Source: Mastigocoleus testarum BC008 (GTDB lineage Bacteria > Cyanobacteriota > Cyanobacteriia > Cyanobacteriales > Nostocaceae). From it: a DNA stretch of 64,000 nucleotides. The DNA is taken from the NCBI RefSeq assembly GCF_001456025.1, contig NZ_LMTZ01000086.1, forward strand, positions 62,001-126,000, in the 5' to 3' direction. Position 1 is the first letter of the stretch. Every line of letters starts with the position of its first letter. Both the position numbers and the translations under genes were made by a program. Shown in pieces: positions 8,961 to 18,780 of this stretch. The notes under the pieces were generated by a model. It was not told where the DNA came from, ran no database searches, and saw only the letters and a list, made by a program, of their open reading frames with translations.

Positions 8961-10118
8961 ATGCTTCCGTTCATCCGTTCCGATTTAGCTAAGTTCAGCG
9001 CTTATAAACCTCATCCCGGTAGCAATACAGCAGAACCTGTTGCTACTCAATTTGATCGTTTGGATACCAATGAAAGTCCCTATGACTTACCAATCGAATT
9101 GAAAAAAAAATTAGCTGCTAACTACGAACGGATAATTGAAACTAACCGCTATCCTGACGGTGGACATCAAAATCTGAAGCGTGCGATCGCAGGATATGTC
9201 AACGAATCAGTTTCACTCCCTCCAAATACTTTTAGTGAGAATAATATTTCTGTCGGTAACGGTTCCGATGAATTAATCCGCTCCATATTAATTGCAACTT
9301 GTTTGGGAGAAGGTTCAATATTAGTTGCAAATCCCACATTTTCCATGTATGGTATTACGGCTCAAACCCTTGGTATACCAGTAATACAGGTAGGTAGAAA
9401 TCAAGAAAACTTCGAAATTGATTTACAAGCAGCACAAACAGCTATAGAACAAAATCAAAATCCACCAGTTAGGGTTGTTTTTGTTGTCCATCCTAATTCT
9501 CCCACAGCAAACCCTTTGACTGAAACGGAAATAAACTGGTTAAGAAAAATACCAGAAAATATTTTAGTCGTAATTGATGAAGCTTACTTTGAATTCTGTC
9601 AGCACAGCTTAGTTAGTGAATTGCAAAATCACTCTAATTGGATAGTATTACGCACATTTTCCAAAGCTTTTCGGTTAGCATCAATGCGAGTTGGATATTG
9701 TGTAGCTAATCCAAATTTAATTGCGATTCTGGAAAAAGTCCGTTTACCTTATAATCTTCCCAGTTTTTCAATTGCAGCGGCTTTAATAGCAATGGAAAAC
9801 CGTCATACTTTATTAGAAACAATCCCCCAAACAATTTCAGAACGGATAAATTTTATTGAAACTTTTTCTAAAAACCCAGAATTGAAAATTTGGCAAAGTT
9901 CAGCTAATTTCGTTTTTCTAAAACTTCAGCAAGATCTACTTAATCCCGAACAAAAAGGTTTTGTAACTCTCACTCAAAGACTAAAAGATAACGGTACTCT
10001 TGTCAGACAAATTAGCGGTGGACTAAGAATTACTATAGGAACTCCAGAAGAAAATATCCGTACAATAGAAAGATTAAAAACTGTTTTAAATAGTCTTTAT
10101 CCTCAAGTTACTGCTTAA
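8961..10118 (+). CDS. hisC: Histidinol-phosphate aminotransferase
   Basis: PLP-dependent transaminase of histidine biosynthesis (imidazole acetol-phosphate to histidinol-phosphate). The 385-residue fold-type I enzyme has RLDTNESPYDLP at the N terminus, GNGSDELI near 100, HPNSPTANP near 180, VIDEAYFEF near 215 and the PLP lysine (about Lys235) in TFSKAFRLASMRVGY. The ATG at 8961 gives the usual MLPFIRSD start; an in-frame start at 8934 would add nine hydrophobic residues and is less likely. It is not linked to other his genes, as is common in cyanobacteria. Close paralogues (HisC2, aromatic aminotransferases) cannot be fully excluded. Confidence 0.9.
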   Translation: MLPFIRSDLAKFSAYKPHPGSNTAEPVATQFDRLDTNESPYDLPIELKKKLAANYERIIETNRYPDGGHQNLKRAIAGYVNESVSLPPNTFSENNISVGNGSDELIRSILIATCLGEGSILVANPTFSMYGITAQTLGIPVIQVGRNQENFEIDLQAAQTAIEQNQNPPVRVVFVVHPNSPTANPLTETEINWLRKIPENILVVIDEAYFEFCQHSLVSELQNHSNWIVLRTFSKAFRLASMRVGYCVANPNLIAILEKVRLPYNLPSFSIAAALIAMENRHTLLETIPQTISERINFIETFSKNPELKIWQSSANFVFLKLQQDLLNPEQKGFVTLTQRLKDNGTLVRQISGGLRITIGTPEENIRTIERLKTVLNSLYPQVTA

Positions 10119-10153
10119 TAAGTAGAGTTAAAACTTGGATTAAATAATAAAAA

Positions 10154-10708
10154 TTAATAATTGGATCCACCTTTTTTTTGGGAAACCAAACCTCTAACTT
10201 TTGTCACAGTTTGTGGTAATACCCCCACTAACATTGCAAAAGCTTCTGATGGTAATTGAGATACAACATTAACTGGAAAATATTCTTCAAATTGATCGAG
10301 AATCTTCTGTACTCTTTGCTGTGGAACAGCATTTTCTGTAATTTGTTTAATCAATCTCACCCATTGACGCCTAATCAAATAAGCCTTTTGGCGTTCCTCG
10401 TGGGACTCAGGAGTTAATAAAGAAAGATTTCCTATTGGTAGCAATCCATAACAATCTAAATCGTAACTACCACCGACAACAGCACCAGGACCTGCAAATT
10501 CTGCGTGGTAACGCTTGAATAAAATTAACCCATTTCTCCTGCGACTATTTACCATCAGTACTTTACCACTGCGCAGAGTGGTAAGCAGGTCAGAACATTC
10601 TTCTCGCTCTCTTTCATCGGGAATAACAATACACTCAAACAATCTAGTGTTAGGGTAATAAGTAGATACCATAGAATTTTGATAGCGTAGGCGCTTTTCG
10701 CTATCCAT
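10154..10708 (-). CDS. Conserved hypothetical protein with C-terminal HTH-like motif
   Basis: The 184-residue protein is not one I can name. It is rich in basic residues in the first half (SRRRNGLILFKRYH, RRQWVRLIKQI). It ends with LPSEAFAMLVGVLPQTVTKVRG (residues about 150-172), whose spacing resembles a helix-turn-helix of the XRE/sigma type. A glycine-rich segment AEFAGPGAVVGGSYDLD lies near residue 75. A DNA-binding regulator is a guess from the HTH-like motif only. It converges with hisC, with 35 bp between the stops. A 980-bp AT-rich region lies upstream. Confidence 0.65.
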   Translation of the reverse strand: MDSEKRLRYQNSMVSTYYPNTRLFECIVIPDEREREECSDLLTTLRSGKVLMVNSRRRNGLILFKRYHAEFAGPGAVVGGSYDLDCYGLLPIGNLSLLTPESHEERQKAYLIRRQWVRLIKQITENAVPQQRVQKILDQFEEYFPVNVVSQLPSEAFAMLVGVLPQTVTKVRGLVSQKKGGSNY

Positions 10709-11686
10709 TTGTGTTTGTCAAGAATGTTGATCGTTTTTATACTAGTCTAGCTTTTTAAAAGCTAAATTCAGCTTCTAATTTATTTTTTCATTACCAACAA
10801 CTTTTTCAGTTATTGAAAACTAGAAGTAGCAAAAACAGTCGTTATCATTGATTGATTAATCATATTTTATGATACATGACTTTGTTTGTCTGCTAGCAGT
10901 CCATAGCTTTACTTAAATTTTCGATAAAGATGGATATTCTACTGACAAAGTTAGTATAAGGATTATCAAATTTGTTTTAACTTTTATAACTTAATATCCA
11001 ACGGTGACAAATAAATAATGTCTATCTTTAAGATAATTGACATTCTCAGAACTATTATTATATGTATCAACAAAAGTTCATTAAATATTTTTTAATTAAA
11101 TTTTTTCGCATTAAATTTTTCTATTAAAAATAAGCAGAGATTTTTATCAAAAATATAGTTATCTCAGAATTATTTATTTTTTTGTACACAATAGATGAAA
11201 TTTTTAGTGATTCTAAATTCAGTACAGTGTAGAACTAGTAGCTCGAAAGAATCATTACATAGAGATATCATAGAAATAAAAAAATTTTCCTAAAATTATA
11301 AAAGTAAGTATGACAACACTTTTATACTTTAATTTTATTGATTCATTGATTTAAAAAATTACTTATTTAGATATAACATCCTTCTTAAAAGATTTTTGTT
11401 AACTAAGTGCGATAAGAATAAAGTAAAAAAATGGGAATATTATTAAGATACAATAAGAATAAATAGGAATTACTTAATTTTAATAAAAAAATCATTAGCA
11501 ATATAGTGTTTTCCTAACATTTTATGATTGATTTATTGTCTTATTCACTATATGACTCAAAAATAATAAAAGATACTACAAAAAAATATCGCAGTAAATC
11601 AAAACTTTATTTTTGAGGTAAATACAAAAAATGAATTCAATTTATCGGATTTTTGAATAAAAAACTAAATAAGATTAAACAAGCAA
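10709..11686. other. Long AT-rich intergenic region, no gene seen
   Basis: About 980 bp of very AT-rich DNA contain many A and T runs and stops in all frames. I see no convincing coding stretch, tRNA or terminator. It must hold the promoter of the minus-strand HTH-like gene near its low-coordinate end. Confidence 0.7.
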
Positions 11687-12331
11687 CTAAGATTTGGTAT
11701 CTTTATTCAAGTGTTTATGTAAGAAAATTTGCTGAGAGCCTCGGAAGATAAAACTATTCCAACTAAATTCTACTTTCTGTACGCGATATCCTTGTTTCAA
11801 ATAAAGTTGCCGTGCTTGATGATTATTTTCTAAAACATGAAGATATATGTCTTGAAAACCCCAAGTAAGAGCAACTCGCTCGCAACTTAGTAACAAGCTA
11901 GAAGCCACACCTCTTCGACGATATTTTGGATTAACAGCCAAATTTGAAAGATAGGGAAAGCTACGACCACTTTGCGTCCAAGAATCACTAAAGCGCACTC
12001 CCAATTCCACACTTCCAACTAGATTATTTGATTCATTGCCATTTATATCAACAGCCACTAAACAAATGTGATGAGGTGCTGATGAAGTAAGACGATGTCG
12101 TAAATCTTCATAAATACCCAAACGTAATAGAGGAAAAAGTAAACCCCAAACACCACTTTGAGAGTGGAAGCTTTCAGCAATAATTTGGGCTACAACACTC
12201 AGATCGGCTGGGTTTGCTGGACGGATTTGCAATGGGGATGAAATTTTATTCGTGACAGATGTAAATATATCTTGGTTAGATTGATTATAAAACCAGGGTC
12301 TTAAAGGAAACTTAGAATTAACTTTTTTCAA
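11687..12331 (-). CDS. GNAT-family N-acetyltransferase
   Basis: The 214-residue protein has the acetyl-CoA binding motif A of GNAT enzymes, SNLAVNPKYRRRGVASSLLLSCE (residues about 134-156), and motif B, LHVLENNHQARQLYLKQGYR. Motif Q/R-x-x-G-x-G/A is present as RRRGVA. About 35 residues precede the catalytic domain, which begins at LQIRPANPADLSVVAQII. Members of this subgroup in cyanobacteria and plastids acetylate protein N termini or small amines. The substrate here is unknown. It is a single-gene unit, with long intergenic DNA on both sides. Confidence 0.85.
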   Translation of the reverse strand: MKKVNSKFPLRPWFYNQSNQDIFTSVTNKISSPLQIRPANPADLSVVAQIIAESFHSQSGVWGLLFPLLRLGIYEDLRHRLTSSAPHHICLVAVDINGNESNNLVGSVELGVRFSDSWTQSGRSFPYLSNLAVNPKYRRRGVASSLLLSCERVALTWGFQDIYLHVLENNHQARQLYLKQGYRVQKVEFSWNSFIFRGSQQIFLHKHLNKDTKS

Positions 12332-13587
12332 AGATTTATTTCTAAAAAATATAAAGTTCTATTGTGTCTGTGGAAAGTATTTTCCCAACATCGACCGCCT
12401 CAACACAATACGAGCAAGGCTTTAATTATAGTTCTTAATTATGTCAGGTACAGTAAATTTAAGTAAGATGGACAAGTTTGGATAAATTTAAATAGAAAAT
12501 CATAATTCTGAGTACATTACTTATCTACTGTGGGCGATTGATTGACCTAATGAGGTTATTAGACAATCAATATGCAGACTAGCCACTGATGGGGTTTTCG
12601 GGTAGTGAAAATATAACTACACCAAAACCATCAAGCCAATTTTAGTGGATTGTTGCTCATATTTGAAGATAACTCAGGATGATTAATACAGTTGTTTATG
12701 CGTTTGCACAATACAATTAGTGATTGCTTTAAGGAGCATATAGTAAAATACAAATTTTAATCAAAAATCAATTATCATTTTATTTCTACCTTAAGTGAGT
12801 ATTGGTAAACTATTTGCATTGATTTTTGGGAGTATCGGGAAAACTTTCATAAAAAAAATCAATTAAACTAAGCTAGAAAATAATAAAACTTTAACTAGTA
12901 GCTGTATAAATAATATTTGAGGTTCGCTCTTAGAGGTCGCCGGTATTAGTAAAACAGAATATTTATAATATTATGCTCAAATACTATGCTTATCATCGGC
13001 ATATTAAAAATATACGATGCCATCGTGCCCCAGTTTTTGTAGTCACGCAATACTAAAGTACCGTTCGAGACTAGGAATACTTACCACGATCGCAAGGAGA
13101 ATCTATTTATCGTATGCCCATAAGTATAAAACCTGCCCATGATTAATTTTATTGCTCTGATATTGCCCAATTGCCAAGTAAGCCTCAATATAAATATTTA
13201 TTGGAATTTATTGGAATATGTTAGGGATGAGATAAAGGCGGGAAAACTTAGATATACGACTGCAGTTAATTTTTCCTCATCCGTTAAAACTGTAGATGGA
13301 ACGAAATTTTTCTTACTGGAGGTGAAGCAAAATTTGGCAAGCAAGCATCGATTCTGTAAAACTAATACTTATAATTCCAGAACATAGGGTGTACCAAAGC
13401 AGATGGCAATCCGCACTAGCGATCGCCAGCAAGTAGCTGTGAAGAAAATTATTATTTTATTTTATTTAGCAGTCATGTAGGCTTTGAGTCTTACTGGTCG
13501 AATGATCTGCTTCCGCCCAATTAAGAGGTATGTATAGCTGATGAGATTATTGTTTATCCGACTGCCATTGCAGCAGGAAAGCGGTGC
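12332..13587. other. Long intergenic region upstream of cyaC
   Basis: This 1.26-kb stretch holds the two-hairpin element at 12537-12648 and a HIP1 octamer near 13420. An 82-codon open frame at 13139-13387 lacks family resemblance and a ribosome site. The stretch must also hold the promoter of cyaC. Confidence 0.65.
12537..12648. ncRNA. Candidate structured RNA or foldback element: two consecutive strong hairpins
   Basis: Hairpin 1 (12537-12571) pairs ATTGATTG with CAATCAAT and CTAAT with ATTAG. Hairpin 2 (12587-12633) pairs TGATGG/CCATCA, GTTTT/AAAAC and GTAGT/ACTAC, and an outer CCACT (12583-12587) can pair with AGTGG (12644-12648). This is more secondary structure than expected by chance in such AT-rich DNA. 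The strand of any transcript is unknown. It could equally be a palindromic repeat. Confidence 0.4.
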
Positions 13588-16500
13588 ATGAGTTCCCAAG
13601 TAAACAAAAAGTCGAAAATTTTGGTCGTTGATGACGAACCTGATAACCTAGATCTGCTTTACCGCACGTTCTATCGCGAATATAAGGTGTTGAGAGCAGA
13701 TTCTGGTCCAGATGCTCTTGATTTGTTGGCAAAAGAAGAAGACGTTGCGGTGATTATTTCCGATCAACGGATGCCAATGATGAGCGGTACTGAGTTTTTG
13801 AGCTTAACAGCAACTCAATATCCCGATATAATGCGGATCATTTTGACCGGTTATACAGATGTAGAAGATCTAGTAGAAGCAATCAATTCTGGTAAGGTAT
13901 TTAAATATGTTACTAAACCATGGGAAGCTGAAGAATTAAAGGCGGTGGTACGCCAGGCTCTTGATACCCATAACGTTCTTAAAGCTCGTACCCGTGAAAT
14001 CTCTCGTAGCCTGCGTCAACAATATTTACTCAACACCGTAACTGGAACTATTCGCAGCACCTTAGATTATCGACAAATTTTGCAAACAATTGTTGATAGT
14101 GTAGGAGATATGCTAGAAGCAGATGTTTGTTTGTTGCGACCATTCTTGAATGGAGAGTTAGCAGATGAAAAATTCATTTATCAAAATCCCTCTCTTGCAG
14201 TCAAACAGAATAGCAATGAACTGCAATCGCTAGAAACAAGCAGTAATGAAATAGGTTCATCATCTTCGTTGACAGATTCTTGTTTGGCAGAAACTGTATG
14301 GGAAACTAGAGAAGTATTGGCAATCCCAGATGTTACGGCAGATTCTGTAATACAGGCAGAGACTGCGCAGTCACAAGAGCGCATGCGTGCATTTAACGTT
14401 TCTGGAATCCGCTCTAGTTTGATAGTGCCACTCATTTGCCGTCAAGAATTGATGGCAATGTTGGCATTACATCAATGTCAAAAATCTCGGATTTGGGAAG
14501 AAGATGAAGTTGACTTAGTAAATATGGTCGCAGATCAGGCAGCTTTAGCCTTATCACAAGCCTATGCTTACGAACGCGCCCACGCTCTTGCCAAAAGAGA
14601 AGCGTTAACCAACACCATTACAAGCGCTATTCGATCCAGTTTGGACCCCGAAGATATTTTTGCCGCTATTACCGAGCAATTAGGGCAAGCATTACAAGTA
14701 AATGCTTGTGTGCTTTCTCTGTGGACTGATTCGGATGAGTTTACGGAATGTGTAGGTTATTATCAAAGCTTGGACCCGATTCCTAACTCTTCTGTCAACC
14801 CTATCGATCAAACAAACGAACGGCGTAATTCTAATTCCAAGGAATTACTGCAGTTACAAATACCCATTGAAGGTCATCCGATATTACAGGAAATGTTGAG
14901 AACGCAACAACCAGTAATAATTAGGGATACCAAAGCATGGATACACCAATTACAGGTATTTGAGTTACGTGAGGGAATAGCAGCAAAATCCCTAGTGGTT
15001 GTACCGTTGTTGGCAGATGGTGAAAGTATTGGCAGTATTACGCTACATGAGTACAATCAAACCCGTAAGTGGTTACCTTCAGAAATTGAGTTAGCAAAAA
15101 CGGTCGCTGCACAGGCTGCAATTGCAGTACAGCAGTCACGTCTTTATCAAAAAACTCGGGAACAGGCTGAACGTCTGTTGGAATTAGATAAACAAAAAAC
15201 TGAATTTTTTCAAAATATCTCCCATGAGTTTCGTACTCCGATTACTTTAATTCAAGGACCTTTAGAGTCAGCGGTAACTTCACAACAAGGTTTATCAACA
15301 TCTCAAAGCAAAATTGCTTTACGAAATTCGCGGCGTCTGCTCAGGCTTGTCAATCAATTATTAGATTTACAACGCTTGGATGCAGGTAGGATGCAACCAA
15401 AATTTCATCCTTGCGATTTAGTAGAATTTGTTCATCAAATTGTTGAATCATTTCGTCCATACTGTGAGAGAAAGGGACTGAAATTAGTTACAGAATTTGA
15501 GGCATGCCCCAATATATACTTAGATATAGAAAAATTTGATAAGGTCGTTTACAATCTCCTTTCCAATGCGATGAAGTTTACTCCCGAAGGTGGAACTATC
15601 GCTATTAGAGTTAGACATAACCCTAACAATTGCATTCTGCAAGTGCAAGATACTGGAATAGGGATCAAGCAAGAACAAATTGCTCATTTATTTGAGCGCT
15701 TCCGTCAAGCAGAGGGTTCAGAAAATCGTTCCTATGAAGGAACTGGTTTAGGCTTGGCGTTGGTTAAAGAATTAGTGGAGGTGCATGGAGGTCGAGTTAC
15801 TGTTCAGTCAGAATATCGGGTCGGAACCATATTTACAGTTTCATTGCTTCCTGGTAATCAGCACTTAAATCCCGAACAAGTACAACAGACTTTAGCAGAA
15901 ATAAATCCTAGCCGTGCAAATGTTGAATTAGCAGATTTAGATTTATTGGAATCTCAAGAGCAAGAAAGAGAAAATCAGTTAAGAATAGAAGATGAAAGTA
16001 ATTCTTCACTTTTACCAACATCGCCACTAATTTTGGTTGTTGATGACAATCCAGATTTGCGAGCTTATGTTTCTGAAATACTACGTGACAATGGCTATAG
16101 GGTAAAAACTGCACGTAATGGCTCCGAAGGTTTTGAGCAAGCAAAAGCAATTACACCCAACTTAATTGTTACCGATTTAATGATGCCGATTGTTACCGGG
16201 TTGGAAATGATCCAAATGATTCGCAGCGAGGAGAATTTGAAGGGTATTCCAATTGTTTTACTGACTGCAAAAGCTGATGAAGATAGTCGGGTAGAAGGTG
16301 CAGAAAGGGGAGCAGACGCTTATTTAGCAAAACCCTTTAACGATCGCGAATTATTAGCAGAGGTACGAAATCTTTTAGCTTTAAAAGAAAACGAACAGCG
16401 AGTAGTGGAGCTAAATACTTATTTGACCCAATCGGTACTGAACCGTTTTCTACCCCCCATACTGGTTAACAGAGCTGCAACAGGCGATTTAGTTTTAGAT

Positions 16501-17103
16501 CTGCGACCAGAACCCCGCCTCATTACAGTTTTATTTAGCGATATAGTAGGTTTTACACAGCTAGCAAACACCCTTAGATCGCGAAGAGTTGCAGAATTGC
16601 TCAATCAATATTTAGAAGCAATGACCAAAGCTGTGTTCGATAACGGTGGTACGGTGGACAAATTTATGGGAGATGCCATATTAGCTTTGTTTGGTGCACC
16701 AGAAGAACTCACACCAAACGAACAAGTTCGTCGTGCTATTAACACGGGTCGAGCAATGATGCGATCGCTTGCAGAATTAAACCAACAATGGTCAGAGCAA
16801 GGTTTATTTGAAACAGATGGACGTAATGGTTTGCAATTCCGTTGTGGTATTCATCAAGGGACTGCTGTTGTGGGAATGTTTGGTAGTTCAGAACGTGCAG
16901 ATTATACTGCGATTGGTCCGAGCGTAAATATTGCTGCAAGGTTACAACAAGCAGCAAAACCTGGTACGATACTCGTCTCTGCTGCTGTCGCTGACTATTT
17001 AAAGGACGAAGAGATAACAAAAGGTAGCTCTTTAGGTCTAAAAGGTGTTGATGAGACGGTTTTAACTTTTATTATCAACCCTGAAGTTGTGGCAAATCGC
17101 TAA
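13588..17103 (+). CDS. cyaC: CyaC-type hybrid two-component adenylate cyclase
   Basis: Makes cAMP under phosphorelay control. Domain order over 1171 residues: receiver 1 (about 8-125, phosphoacceptor Asp59 in ISDQRMP); two GAF domains (about 155-330 and 345-520); histidine kinase dimerisation helix (His546 in NISHEFRTP); ATPase with DTGIGIK and GTGLGLALVKEL; receiver 2 (about 812-930, Asp863 in TDLMMP); and a class III cyclase (about 970-1160). In the cyclase, metal ligands are Asp985 (FSDIVGF) and Asp1029 (FMGDAI). Adenine-selecting residues are Lys1025 and Asp1105 (DYTAIG), and Asn1114/Arg1118 stabilise the transition state, so the catalytic set is complete and ATP-specific. This matches the known cyanobacterial CyaC layout. 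AGGAAAG precedes the ATG. A TonB-like gene follows by 69 bp. Confidence 0.93.
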   Translation: MSSQVNKKSKILVVDDEPDNLDLLYRTFYREYKVLRADSGPDALDLLAKEEDVAVIISDQRMPMMSGTEFLSLTATQYPDIMRIILTGYTDVEDLVEAINSGKVFKYVTKPWEAEELKAVVRQALDTHNVLKARTREISRSLRQQYLLNTVTGTIRSTLDYRQILQTIVDSVGDMLEADVCLLRPFLNGELADEKFIYQNPSLAVKQNSNELQSLETSSNEIGSSSSLTDSCLAETVWETREVLAIPDVTADSVIQAETAQSQERMRAFNVSGIRSSLIVPLICRQELMAMLALHQCQKSRIWEEDEVDLVNMVADQAALALSQAYAYERAHALAKREALTNTITSAIRSSLDPEDIFAAITEQLGQALQVNACVLSLWTDSDEFTECVGYYQSLDPIPNSSVNPIDQTNERRNSNSKELLQLQIPIEGHPILQEMLRTQQPVIIRDTKAWIHQLQVFELREGIAAKSLVVVPLLADGESIGSITLHEYNQTRKWLPSEIELAKTVAAQAAIAVQQSRLYQKTREQAERLLELDKQKTEFFQNISHEFRTPITLIQGPLESAVTSQQGLSTSQSKIALRNSRRLLRLVNQLLDLQRLDAGRMQPKFHPCDLVEFVHQIVESFRPYCERKGLKLVTEFEACPNIYLDIEKFDKVVYNLLSNAMKFTPEGGTIAIRVRHNPNNCILQVQDTGIGIKQEQIAHLFERFRQAEGSENRSYEGTGLGLALVKELVEVHGGRVTVQSEYRVGTIFTVSLLPGNQHLNPEQVQQTLAEINPSRANVELADLDLLESQEQERENQLRIEDESNSSLLPTSPLILVVDDNPDLRAYVSEILRDNGYRVKTARNGSEGFEQAKAITPNLIVTDLMMPIVTGLEMIQMIRSEENLKGIPIVLLTAKADEDSRVEGAERGADAYLAKPFNDRELLAEVRNLLALKENEQRVVELNTYLTQSVLNRFLPPILVNRAATGDLVLDLRPEPRLITVLFSDIVGFTQLANTLRSRRVAELLNQYLEAMTKAVFDNGGTVDKFMGDAILALFGAPEELTPNEQVRRAINTGRAMMRSLAELNQQWSEQGLFETDGRNGLQFRCGIHQGTAVVGMFGSSERADYTAIGPSVNIAARLQQAAKPGTILVSAAVADYLKDEEITKGSSLGLKGVDETVLTFIINPEVVANR

Positions 17104-17172
17104 TATAAGATAAGCAAATTAATTATTATAAATAAGTAATAGCACTGACGGTAGACGGAAGTGTAGTTTTTT

Positions 17173-18456
17173 ATGACACAGTCTATTAGCGATAAAATCT
17201 CGACTTTGACTAAAAATCAACAAAAGTATGCAGATCCACCAGGTTTGTGGATAATCTTATTTTTTAGCTCTGTTGTTTTGCATTTACTTGCTTTCTGGCT
17301 GCTAGCTCAATATAAGTTTAGTTCTGATGCGGCGGGAAGTTCTTCCTCTGTAGTTCCAGTTGAACTAATAAGAATTTCTTCGGAGAAAAAATCTCCTGTG
17401 AAACTAAATTTAAAGCCAAAGCCTAAACTTAAATCTGAATCACAAACAAAAATAAATTCAAAGCCATCTTCACAAGTAAGCAGATCTCAGAAATTAAATT
17501 CAGCACCTCCATCACAGAAAACAAAAACTGATTTAGAAAATCAAGACTCCAGCGGAGTTGGTGTTATTAGACAGCAAGAACTCGCTAAGCAAAAACTTCA
17601 ACAGCAAATAGCTGAGCAGAAACTTGAAGAAAAACTTCTGCAACAAAAGCTTGCTCAACAAAAACTTCAGGAACAAATTGCTGAACAAAAACGCCAGGAA
17701 GAGCTTATACAACAAAAAATCGAGCAAGAAAAGCTTGCTCAACAGAAGCTTCAGGAAAAAATCGCCGAACAAAAACGCCAGGAAGAGCTTCTAAAACAAA
17801 AACTTGCGCAACAAGAGCGTCAACAGCAAATAGCTGAACAAAAACCAAAAAATGAATTTTCAGACCCTCAAACAGATACTTCCGAGCAAGACAGCAAGAA
17901 TCAAATCTCCAGTGACAAAACTACCGAAAACAGTAGTTCGGAAACTGAAGACCTACCCGACCCAAAAAAAGCCAATAACCCTTCCGGAAACGATCTTAAT
18001 AACGATTTAAAGGGAAGTACAGGAGAGCAGGAAGACTTAAAAAATCCATTTCCAAATACCGGGTCAGATATTACAACGGATGGGGGAAAACCTCTACCTG
18101 AATCTAATATTGGAGGATTTGTCGCAACTTGGGAAATTGATCGCACTGCTTTGAAAAAAGATATACAAGATAAAGCCGCCGATATAACAACTAGGAGAAA
18201 AGAATTTGACCTTAAAGGTATAAATTCTCTGTCGTTATCGACTGAAAATATTCTCGAGCCAACTGAATTTGAAGCAGTGATATTTATTAATCAAGATGGT
18301 AGTTTCAACAGTTTGTTAGCAAAACCACCTGAATACCAAGAATATGCAGAAAAAATTTTTCAAGATCGAGAATATGTCCCAGCTGAAAGCGGTGGTAGAT
18401 CTCCCGAGTTAAGTCAAATTTTGGTAAAAGTAAAAATCATGCCTCGTCAACCTTGA
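17173..18456 (+). CDS. TonB-like protein with glutamine-rich coiled-coil repeats
   Basis: The 427-residue protein has a single N-terminal transmembrane helix (residues about 26-46) and a Lys/Pro/Ser-rich stretch. Residues 133-225 form a long repetitive coiled coil built on QKLAQQKLQEQIAEQKRQEEL. An acidic linker follows, and a C-terminal domain of about 90 residues (EFEAVIFINQDGSF...YVPAESGG) resembles TonB C-terminal energy-transducing domains. The layout suggests a periplasm-spanning protein anchored in the inner membrane. No ExbB/ExbD genes are nearby. The gene lies 69 bp after cyaC on the same strand and may be co-transcribed. TonB assignment rests on layout rather than a sharp motif. Confidence 0.65.
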   Translation: MTQSISDKISTLTKNQQKYADPPGLWIILFFSSVVLHLLAFWLLAQYKFSSDAAGSSSSVVPVELIRISSEKKSPVKLNLKPKPKLKSESQTKINSKPSSQVSRSQKLNSAPPSQKTKTDLENQDSSGVGVIRQQELAKQKLQQQIAEQKLEEKLLQQKLAQQKLQEQIAEQKRQEELIQQKIEQEKLAQQKLQEKIAEQKRQEELLKQKLAQQERQQQIAEQKPKNEFSDPQTDTSEQDSKNQISSDKTTENSSSETEDLPDPKKANNPSGNDLNNDLKGSTGEQEDLKNPFPNTGSDITTDGGKPLPESNIGGFVATWEIDRTALKKDIQDKAADITTRRKEFDLKGINSLSLSTENILEPTEFEAVIFINQDGSFNSLLAKPPEYQEYAEKIFQDREYVPAESGGRSPELSQILVKVKIMPRQP

Positions 18457-18496
18457 TTTTTACATATCGGCATGTTATTCTGTATAAGTCAAAAAC

Positions 18497-18567
18497 GCGG
18501 GCGTAGTTTAGTGGTAAAACCATAGCCTTCCAAGCTATTGATGCGGGTTCGATTCCCGCCGCCCGCT
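18497..18567 (+). tRNA. tRNA-Gly(UCC)
   Basis: A cloverleaf can be drawn: acceptor GCGGGCG with CGCCCGC, D-arm with GTGGTAAAAC, anticodon stem ATAGC/GCTAT around loop CTTCCAA (anticodon TCC), and T-arm GCGGG/CCCGC with TTCGATT. The discriminator is U and CCA is not encoded. It is 40 bp after the TonB-like gene. Confidence 0.96.
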
Positions 18568-18720
18568 TTTATTAGTCTGTAAGCTTTACTGTCGTAGAAT
18601 GATGCTTGTACGTCTGTAATACAGATTAAAACTAGAATTAAATTAATGTCTTAGAAATATTATCGTTGATAAATAATAATTAAAACATCTTATCAATTAG
18701 AATAATTTGCTTACAAAAGT

Positions 18721-18759
18721 AAAAACTAGGGATAAATGATTCCCTAGACAGTTTTTTTT
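18721..18759. terminator. Bidirectional intrinsic terminator between tRNA-Gly and pstB
   Basis: A 7-bp perfect stem CTAGGGA/TCCCTAG (18726-18732 with 18741-18747) is followed by a T-run on the plus strand (18752-18759) and by TTTTT on the minus strand (18725-18721). It can therefore end transcription of the tRNA/cyaC side and of the pst operon. Confidence 0.85.
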
Positions 18760-18780
18760 AACTGATTTTTCGGACTTTTT

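Noticed and set aside
13139..13387. 82-codon frame upstream of cyaC
   Set aside because: No ribosome site, no family likeness, and odd composition; most likely a chance frame.
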